DNA from: Breviolum minutum Mf 1.05b.01
Lineage: Eukaryota > Sar > Dinophyceae > Suessiales > Symbiodiniaceae
Direction: 5' to 3'
Assembly (NCBI GenBank): GCA_000507305.1
Contig: DF239032.1
Span: 1-64,000 of the forward strand
Length of the DNA stretch: 64,000 nucleotides
In this document: positions 56,201-64,000 of the stretch, piece after piece
Layout of the letters: every line of letters begins with the position of its first letter
How positions within the stretch are numbered: position 1 is the stretch's first letter
Position numbers and translations under genes: made by a program
The notes under the pieces: generated by a model
Database searches by the model: none
What the model was told of the DNA's origin: nothing
Seen by the model: the letters and a program-made list of their open reading frames with translations, nothing else

Positions 56201-59200
56201 GAACATGAAGAGGGAGGGAAAAGTTGAACCGACCATCATGCCTTACTACTACTTATATCTATATGTTCTATGATATATAGCACCACTACTACCATATATA
56301 TATACATGAAATCTACAAACAAAAACTTCAGAAAATCATACATGAAAAATAAGCTTCAAAAAAAAAATAGCAATCGTTGCTTTAAAACCTTTCCACACCT
56401 TCACCCAAAACCAACAGTTCCCAACTTCCCAGTTCCCCGGGTTGCCAGCCAAGGAACCCAAACACCATCACTGCAAAGGAATAGGATTCTCTCCTGGTGC
56501 CGGGGGGCCCCATGAATCAATTATCATCAACATCATCTTCTTGGATTGAGAAGAAATATCTATGATATATAATATATATATATACATATAAATGTATATA
56601 TAAAATATCATATACGATATATACAACATATAATATAATATATCCCATCATTTCGGACTATCCGATCCAACCATCATCATCCAACCATCTTCACCTTCTC
56701 CTTTAAAACACAAAAATATCAACCCCTTTGAACCCTCTCAAACCAATGGCCCATCAACACCTTGTTACTGGCTTCGACGGTTGCGATCTCGGGTTCGCAA
56801 CTAATACCGCAATCCTGATGTCCCAGGAGATCTCCTGATGTCGAACAACAGGGCGTTTTTCGTTGTCGCACAGGGAATCTCAGAGTGGATCATCGAGGTT
56901 CATATAACCATGGTTAGGTTTCGTCCCCTAAATGGGGTTGTGGGACCCCTTCCAAATGGCCATAAATGGCTTATAAATGGGACTGACAACCACTTACTAA
57001 CTGGGATGATCCTCCAAGTAGGATTCTTACATTACTTAATAGGATATCCACCCATAAACCCTTCATTTGCCACGATTGCATCCCTGGGAAAATTGCCACA
57101 CCCGAGATATGTAGCATGTACTTAGATGTTTTATATCTCCGAGTCGATCTGACCTTGCTGTCGATTCACATGTCATAAGCAACGCATAGTCCATCAACTT
57201 TTCATTCAACAATTTGGCACCTCTCATTACAACTTTTACACTGAAAAACTTCCAAACAGCGGGAAAAAAAAAGGCTTGGAAATCTTACAGTCTTTGGGCC
57301 CCAAAGAGGTGTTTTTATTAAATAACCATGTTGGAAAATGTTGGAAATACTTATTCTCGATGTTTGATGTTTGACGCATCATTTTCCGCATCAAACTCCA
57401 AAAACACCTCCCCCAACATTTCCCCGGTCCTATGCAGCGAGACATGTTGAGGCCCGGATATCGGGCATTCTTCGCATAAACGCGATGGTTGGCATAACCG
57501 TCAAAGACCACGCGACCACCAGCCTTTTCAATCCCTCAGGTGGCTTGATTTCTGTCATGTTGCTGTGAATAGTCAGGTATGTTCATTGGGGACAAGGGTT
57601 CTCAATGTTGATTTGGAAGTGTTTTTGTTTCTGCAGTTTCAACGTGGTTGGTTTTTTTTTAATGTTGGGCATCCCTTAATCAACACCAACCAAACCCGAC
57701 TCTACCCCATTGCAACAAGGCACCGACCACCCTTCCCACCCCGACTCCCATGAATCATCAGATCCGAGGGGCGCTGCTTCTCGTCCCGCAAATTGGGCTT
57801 GTGGTCACGTGTCAAAGCGACACCTTCCCATGCGCTCCCGTTCTTCGTGCCCAGCACCGCCGTGCTGTCCTGGGTGAAAACAGTGGCGCTGGAAGTCTCT
57901 GCCTGCCCAAAAAAAAAACGGAAACGTCTTCCAAACCAACTATGTTCAGATTGCTGGAAAAAAGAAATGGATGGTGGAAGAGTTGAATCTACGGCATCCT
58001 ACCTAACACCCAAGGCAATCTTTGAATCTACATGCTACTACACCCGGTATGTTTTGAAATTGTGTTTACGAATCACAAACCCTTCCTCCCCTTGGGCAAA
58101 CTCAGGCTGGTGGATTCTGTGGAAAAAAACATACTTCGTCTTGGTTTGGGACTCCTACCAAACACGACGCCCAAACACGACTTGGTCGAGTCCTATTGAG
58201 CATGGGATGTTTTTGATCAGCACATCATTTCACCTGATAAATTCAACTCACAAATTCACCTGAATTCAGGTGGAAATTCCCGGCAAAATTCTTCACCCAA
58301 AAACTTCACCAAATCAAAACGCCAGGTATCTGCCACATGAGCCACCGTAATTTTGTTGCTGCGATGGTCATGCACAGCCAAGGTGGCTGTAGTCCCTGAC
58401 ATCTGCGCATTCCTTGTGACCAACATGTGGCGATCACTACTCGCTGATGACTGGTAATTCTGATTCGTTTTGTGAATCCAATGAATGAATGACTGTATGA
58501 TGGAACTATACATGATACATGTATGTAAATATAAATACGTGATCTATCTATATACTGTACAATACAAATATGTATATATGTACATGTGTGTGTGTGTGTC
58601 ATCTATCATGTATCATATCATGTAACGCGTACTGCTCACCATATTAGATCCAAATTTATTAGCTATCCTTTGTTCCGATAGCATGGTTGAAATAGACATC
58701 ACTCATTGACTCATACTCTTCACATAGGACAAATCCTATCCAACTTCTGCAGGATTTGTTCGTCCATCAGTACCAATCATGAAAAATTGTTGTAGAATAT
58801 TCGTTTCAGTTTCCCTTGGAAAAACATGGATTTTGTAGCAGATATGTGTATGTATATATATATATATACTCTTCCTTCAATAGCTACATGGTATCAAGGT
58901 GGTCGAGGAATCCACCAGCCATCGAAATATTTTTGGCAAAATACAACGCAAGGCTGCTGCAATCAACCAAAAAAAGGCCTAAGCAGTATTCTGACTCACG
59001 TTATTCATCAAATGTATATTGTATACACATATATGTATATATACATACATATTACACAAATGCTTTACTATGCTGACTTTATTAATAGATACTTCATATT
59101 TTCCACTCTCCCTTTTTCTTCCTTCCAAGAGGCAATTGCTTCATCTTGTCAGATGTGTGGACCATACTCTGCGTCTTCCTGACACGGGGTAGCAGTATAC

Positions 59201-61069
59201 CTTGCGACTACCCCCCCCCCAAGGATAACATTGGCTACAATTAAGGCTTGGTTTGGGATTCCCGAGCCTCAAAATGTAACAAAATCCTGGTGATTACTGC
59301 CATCCGGCATGGAAAATAGCTACAAGGTATACCAGAATTTTTGCCCACCTTCCCTTCATTTTTCCAACACAAAAACACAATCAAAAAAGATCAACCCATG
59401 ATGACCATCTGAAAAATGGCGTTTTCTCCATGACTGACTCAAACCCAGCACCACCCGTGTTGGTTGGGCTCCACCTAAAGCACTCGGTCAAGATAACAGG
59501 CCATTCGCTGTTGGCGGCTCGTGGATCGGAAACGATCAGCTTTGGAAGCACATCCTGGTGTCGGCGGCGAATGGTGCAGAGGTTTGCAACTATATACAAA
59601 TGAAAATGTACATATAATATATATATATATACAAAATATATATAAATATATAAATATACCTATACATTATATACAGTACATATCATATATGTACAAATAT
59701 CTATATTCTATTGTCTATCAATGAAATCAAATCAAATCCTGTCCTATCTTTTCTTTTCTCATCTTATCTTTTCATGTCTAATCTAATCCAATCAAGTCTA
59801 CCTTTCTATCTACCTACATATGAAATATATGTACATAGAAACGTCGTTCCTAGCGGTGCTTTTTGACACCAGAACCTTGGTCTGATACAAACCACCTGCC
59901 CAATTGCTGGGTTTCCAATAGGAATCTCCTATTCCAGGGGTCTGTTTTCAAGTGATATGTTACTTTTCGAGGGCGCATCTCACCTGGAGTTTCAAAATTA
60001 CATGGACTCGTTGGTTCCAAAAAAACAACAAAAGCAGCAACAACAACAACAACAACTTCTTCGCCTTCACGAAATTGGAGACATCATGACCTCCACAACA
60101 AAAAAAAAAGGCGAGCTCTCCAGCGAAGTTGGGATTTAATTTCTGGGAAAAATCGAGATTTCTGGGATTGATTTTGTTGGTGATGTTGTTGATACTGTTG
60201 ATGGTTCGTTCGAAATCCGGCGAGAAAACCGCCGTTTGGGATGGTGCTAAAACCTTGTAAATCATGGGATAAACTACCAACCTCAACTGGTGCAGGAGTT
60301 CTTCCATCAACAGTATCTACAAAAATCGAGTTTCCCTAGATTTCAATCGAAACAAATCATATTCTTCTGAGGAATGTTCCAAATTCCAAGTATTCCTATA
60401 CTGGGCGATCTTTTGGATCCCGCCAAAACACTGCTTCACAGTGGATTTCGTGAAGGTTCAAAACGGGTTCCCTTCATAAAAATGAATAGATCCTTGACCC
60501 ACTGAGAACCGGGGTTTTGGCAAACCCTCCAAACGATTTTTGTCGCAAGCTTGAAAAAAGTCATATGTCGCCAACCCGGATGTAACCCTGAAATGGCCGA
60601 AAGGGAGAAGACATAGTTATATCTCAACTATATGCACTGCGAGTGGGTGGAAATCTCTGACTGCCATCACTTTTGCTACATTTTTGCCCAGACTTGATAG
60701 CAGCGAGAATATCCAACCTCCAAACCTGCAGGTTTGTTTGATAAGGATGGAAGTTGAACCAACCCATTTGCAAAATATGCGCAAGTCAAATTGGATCATG
60801 GAACCTCAAAGTTCGGGGTGAAAATAAACTATCTTTGAGGTTTCACCGGTGTTTGACATTCCAAGCTGCTTGCATAATTTTTGCTGCCATCTGCAGACCC
60901 CAAGAATTTGAAGACAAATACAAACTTCTTTCAAGAAAAGAAATTCGCAAGTTGAGATACCTCAGGTGTGAGGTTCATCTTCGCAACTGATGTTGGGACC
61001 CAACAAAACCCAACTGGCAGTGATCGACGACAAAAGTTCTTCATTTACACCCCCGACACCACATTGCAC

Positions 61070-61130
<61 letters not shown>

Positions 61131-61755
61131 TGATGCCCTGCCTTTCTGGCCATGTCCATCAAAGACACCATAAATGGAGAAGTCCTCTGTCTTCAGCATG
61201 CACCAGGAATCTTGGTTAGGACTCTCCTGGGCGGATGAGTTCGTTTAGGTCAGGCATATGGGAATCCCCGGCCCTCTACAGTGATGCCACAAGCAGAGCT
61301 CATAAGCTGGTTCCAAAATCCCATGGGGAAAGTGGCACTTTCACTCCTTCAACTGAAGAAAAAAATGGTGGATTTTTTTGGAATACGACTTGGGACCGCC
61401 AGGTATCATCAGTTGGACCGCAAGTTAAGAGTAAGTGGGACTGATTTCAACGCGATGAGTAGCTTAAATCACGATGATTCGTGGAGATTCAACTCCAAAA
61501 ATCAGGAACGGTTTTTGGTTCAACTGATCAAACAAATACCCTGTTGCTGTTGATTGAAGAATCCTGCACCACCTGGGATCAGCGGGTGCAGGATTTCTTC
61601 CATCAACAGTATCACTTCAAAAATAATCTCTTGATCTTTTGGAATGCTTCACTTGACAAGAGATTGTCCAGTACCAAGTGTCTGGTTTCAAACCTTTTCG
61701 GCAAGTGTAGCCCAAGCCATGCTGTGCTGCTTGCAACTCATCTCCATATTGTTGC
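53044..61755 (-). CDS. PP2C-type (PPM) serine/threonine protein phosphatase
   Basis: Metal-dependent phosphatase that removes phosphate from Ser/Thr. Exons: 61675-61755 (HGLGYTCRKGLKPDTW, the motif that opens many protist PP2Cs), 59475-59554 (DVLPKLIVSDPRAANSEWPV...), 58331-58412 (NAQMSGTTATLAVHDHRSNK, ITVAHVA), 57773-57869 (DSTAVLGTKNGSAWEGVALT, RDHKPNLRDEKQ), about 57430-57534 (RIEKAGGRVVFDGYANHRVY, AKNARYPGLNMSRCIG), 56761-56800 (CEPEIATVEASNK), 54587-54647 (AQKAADFLAKEAWDRWIREE) and 53524-53575 (GGAVVDDITVILVYLHP). These are the expected PP2C blocks in the expected order, including SG(T)TA, LT.DHKP..EKQRI..AGG.V, SR.IG and the terminal DDITVI. Phase agrees at 58.3/57.9, 57.8/57.5 and 54.6/53.6 kb. 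Donors are GC at 57773 and 54587 and GA-like at 58331. The end is either TAA at 53520 or, by a GTAAGT donor, a further exon 53044-53202 ending in TAG. The exons with the DGHG metal-binding motif and the SDG motif were not found and are presumably missed. Confidence 0.85.
53916..54018. repeat. Family D inverted-repeat element
   Basis: Near-perfect ends GTACCCTCCAGGGAAC and TTCCCTGGAGGGTAC; lies in an intron of the PP2C gene. Confidence 0.85.
54820..54948. repeat. Family A inverted-repeat element
   Basis: Intact copy inside the PP2C gene (GTTGATGGCAACCAGAAATC to GGATTTCTGAACCATCAACA). Confidence 0.8.
60193..60317. repeat. Family A inverted-repeat element
   Basis: Intact copy inside the PP2C gene (ATACTGTTGATGGTTCGTTC to GTTCTTCCATCAACAGTA). 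Confidence 0.8.
60735..60845. repeat. Family B inverted-repeat element
   Basis: Divergent copy inside the PP2C gene (AAAATATGCGCAAGTCAAAT, GGGGTGAAAATAAAC). Confidence 0.65.
61069..61130. repeat. (GAT)n trinucleotide repeat, about 20 units
   Basis: Uninterrupted GAT repeat between PP2C exons; would read as poly-Asp or poly-Ser if translated. No coding support around it. Confidence 0.95.
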
Positions 61756-62399
61756 CTCAACAAAAGTGAGGCAACCCCAGGTTGAATCTTCACTTGTGCT
61801 GGATTATCGATACACAATTGGACATGGTTTTCACCACTTCCGTCAAAAATTCTCTACTAAAATATATGACCCGCCCAGATCTCTGGGGCTCGGAGAAAAA
61901 AAAACGCCCAAAGCACACCATGGTTTTGCAGTGAGGTCAAAGCTCACCCTGGACCAATTACGCCCAAGTTATGGGTGTGTGACTTGGTTGACACAGCCCC
62001 ACTGTTTCTTTTTGGGAAGGGAGAAGTATGATGGCGGAGGTCTTTTCTGAGAAAGTGGCCCCTTTACTTAGTCTTTTGGGGTGCCAAAAGCCATGTATTT
62101 GGACGACTAGTGTGGTCTGGTCTCTGCTGGTGAAGCCGATTTTTTTAAAAAAGCACCCAAACTAGTGAGGGATTCTCACGAAAATGTGATTTGCCCAATG
62201 GAAAAAAAACATCGGAAGTCAAGCATTTCCCAGATCTTGCACCTTTGGGACCCCACATCTTTGGAAAAAGCTGCATCCAACCCAAGCTTGGGGAAATTCC
62301 CACTAATGTGGCTGGCGGGAGATTTTAAAACGTTTCATTCCAAAAAATAAGATGTATATCAGAGGAGGATCATTATGAGCCTCCACTTTAACGCCTCAA

Positions 62400-62540
62400 A
62401 ACACCCCGGACTTTCCAAGGTCTGCGGGGGCCAAGTGGCATCGTCTTGTTGGCAAAGGAGGTCGGATTTTGATCCGTCGAAGAGCCTTAGATCCAGTGGA
62501 GAGCCGCTGCTAGGAGACCCACCAAAGTCGTGACGCCAGA
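62400..62540 (-). CDS. Possible exon, product unknown
   Basis: GC-rich minus-strand segment reading LDLRLFDGSKSDLLCQQDDA then TWPPQTLES. Splice borders not settled. Could be an N-terminal exon of the PP2C gene. Confidence 0.4.
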
Positions 62541-62625
62541 AGCATGAAATACTAATTTGGAAATCGTAATCTTTATATATACTTGCTTCTTGTACTCCAT
62601 ATGTACAAAAATATATTTGTGTATA

Positions 62626-62637
62626 TACATGTACATG

Positions 62638-62699
<62 letters not shown>

Positions 62700-62712
62700 T
62701 ATACATATACAT
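62626..62712. repeat. (ACATAT)n microsatellite
   Basis: Hexamer repeat of about 85 bp; produces only Ile/His/Tyr/Met shadow ORFs. Confidence 0.95.
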
Positions 62713-63170
62713 ACATATTATATACAGTTGTTCACCTCCTTCAACAAAAACAATCACCAACCAGAAATCGCTTTTATAGCTCTACTCTAGGTTTAGACCT
62801 CAATAAAATAGGTGTTCTTGCTGGGAGGGAATCCCTTGATTCAATTTGATGGGCTAATTTGGTCTGTTACTATGTTCAACTACCTTTTCCCGGAATGGGA
62901 TATCGTCAGTACAATGACGGAGGGTAGAATCCCCTCTATGGATAAAAGTTCATGAACCAGGCTTTTCAGTGGATAGTCCGGCTGTCTTTTTTATGTTTAT
63001 ATAACCATCTGAAAAGCCTGACTTTCGACTTTTTCATCACCAAGTCCACGATGTTATGATGAAAAATCCAACATGCATCCATGTATGAAGTGAAAAGTCC
63101 GAAATTTTCTTATAAACATCTTATTTTTGTGTTGATGGATTTTCTCCAAAAAAGCCCAGCAACAGATCGC

Positions 63171-63253
63171 AGAGTTGCGCCGCCCCTTGGCAGGCTGCCC
63201 ATCACGTTGAATCATGTCCAACAAATTCTGCTGATTAAACTGGGCGATCAATC
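63171..63253 (-). CDS. Probable exon (GLIAQFNQQNLLDMIQRDGQ)
   Basis: Acceptor GGCACAAG; frame reads LIAQFNQQNLLDMIQRDGQP, then AKGRRN, before a possible GC donor. Amphipathic helix followed by a basic patch. Could be the N-terminal regulatory part of the PP2C gene. Confidence 0.5.
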
Positions 63254-63312
63254 CTTGTGCCGTTGAGGTGTTGGTTGAATCTTGGGTTTTTTTGGTTGAG
63301 GTGACTACCAAT

Positions 63313-63425
63313 CCCTGAAACTAACAGCCTTTTACCACCTGAAAATAGGCCCAAAAGGAAACGAATTTGAACCTTCACCAGCCATTTTTCAGGGGCGAAA
63401 AATGGCTGTTAGTTTCAGGGAGGCT
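63313..63425. repeat. Family E inverted-repeat element
   Basis: Close relative of the 48.86-kb copy, with ends CCCTGAAACTAACAGC and GCTGTTAGTTTCAGGGAG. Confidence 0.85.
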
Positions 63426-63929
63426 AAAGGCAGCTTCCCATTTGAACGAACACCCCAGAGATGTGTTTACCCGCAAAGATTGGTCACTTTCAGGACCTCG
63501 GAAGATGAGGTTTTCACGGGGGGAAGTCTTGACTATTATATAGATCTACTTTTGTTGTTGTTACTCCCAACTCACAATCCAACAGAAGGAAGCAGCTATA
63601 TCTATGTTTCACACCATCCTGTTAAGGGTACCGAACAAGTAACAACCCCCGTCGTGAAAAAGTCCCATTTCCCTCAAAACCTTGGGGGCCTTGAAACTTG
63701 TCACCTTGGAAATCCTTCCCCAGCAACTCAAAACCCTGACTTCCAAGTTGGCCAACTTCCAGCTTTATCTGACAACCCACCAAATCACCAGCAGATCATC
63801 CACGAAACCTACTTGCCCTCCTCCCCCTTCCCCAACTTCCCCACATTTTCTCCCAGTGTCCGCGATCTTCTTGCGTGGTGTGATCATCAATCTCATGGAC
63901 ATCACCTGAAATGTCCGCTGATGTGTCAG

Positions 63930-64000
63930 GTGTTGATGGTTCAGAAATCCGGCGATCACCAGTTGAGGTTGGTAGTTTTTGCTATCATTTACATTGTTTT
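63930..64000. repeat. Family A element, cut by the window edge
   Basis: Left half only (GTTGATGGTTCAGAAATCCG and the GTAGTTTTTGCTATCATTTA core). Confidence 0.75.

Noticed and set aside
62359..62849. Ile/His/Tyr-rich ORFs over the ACATAT repeat
   Set aside because: Microsatellite shadows; only the GC-rich part at 62.40-62.54 kb is kept as a possible exon.
1..64000. tRNA, rRNA, CRISPR, phage or prokaryotic operon features
   Set aside because: Read for cloverleaf boxes, regular spacers and ribosome-binding-site patterns; nothing convincing was seen, and the splice structure argues for nuclear eukaryotic DNA.

Overview
The window looks like nuclear DNA of an intron-rich eukaryotic alga, most likely a dinoflagellate (Symbiodiniaceae-like). 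This is an inference from sequence character, not from a search. The evidence is: exons of about 40-230 bp separated by introns of 0.1-1+ kb; exons clearly more GC-rich than the A/T-rich introns; splice donors that are GT, GC or apparently GA; several families of short inverted-repeat elements inside introns; and every exon chain I could build reading from the minus strand, which recalls dinoflagellate head-to-tail gene arrays. There is one assembly gap (N run). No long intact ORF, prokaryotic operon, rRNA, CRISPR array or convincing tRNA was found.

I built gene models by hand: candidate exons had to have an AG acceptor, a plausible donor, an open frame and, where possible, reading phase that agrees with the next exon. 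From the right edge leftwards, all on the minus strand: (1) possible exons at 62-63 kb, then a PP2C-type protein phosphatase (about 61.76 to 53.0 kb), the best-supported gene; (2) isolated exons at 50.6-52.1 kb; (3) a protein with a basic/proline-rich N-terminal part, an ankyrin-like segment and a PDZ-like segment (about 49.3 to 41.5 kb); (4) an unrecognised multi-exon gene with a stop codon (40.8 to 35.35 kb); (5) and (6) two tandem, same-strand, related membrane proteins of the drug/metabolite transporter (EamA-like) type (33.0 to 28.16 kb and 26.19 to 22.43 kb); (7) a RING-H2 E3 ubiquitin-ligase-like gene whose exons run from about 16.0 kb to 8.66 kb, with possible upstream exons to 21 kb; (8) an unrecognised gene ending in a very acidic Glu tract (6.0 to 1.6 kb).

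The most interesting structure is the population of short (about 90-140 bp) dispersed elements with terminal inverted repeats, in at least seven families and more than 45 copies. At least two introns (43780-43919 and 8711-8851) consist almost wholly of one such element, and removing each restores the reading frame exactly. In two other introns an element ends at, or a few bases from, the splice acceptor. This is what introner elements (transposons that create introns) would look like. The remainder is introns and intergenic DNA with AT-rich microsatellites and trinucleotide repeats. Exon ends are estimates; several introns may still hide exons, and no start codon is certain.
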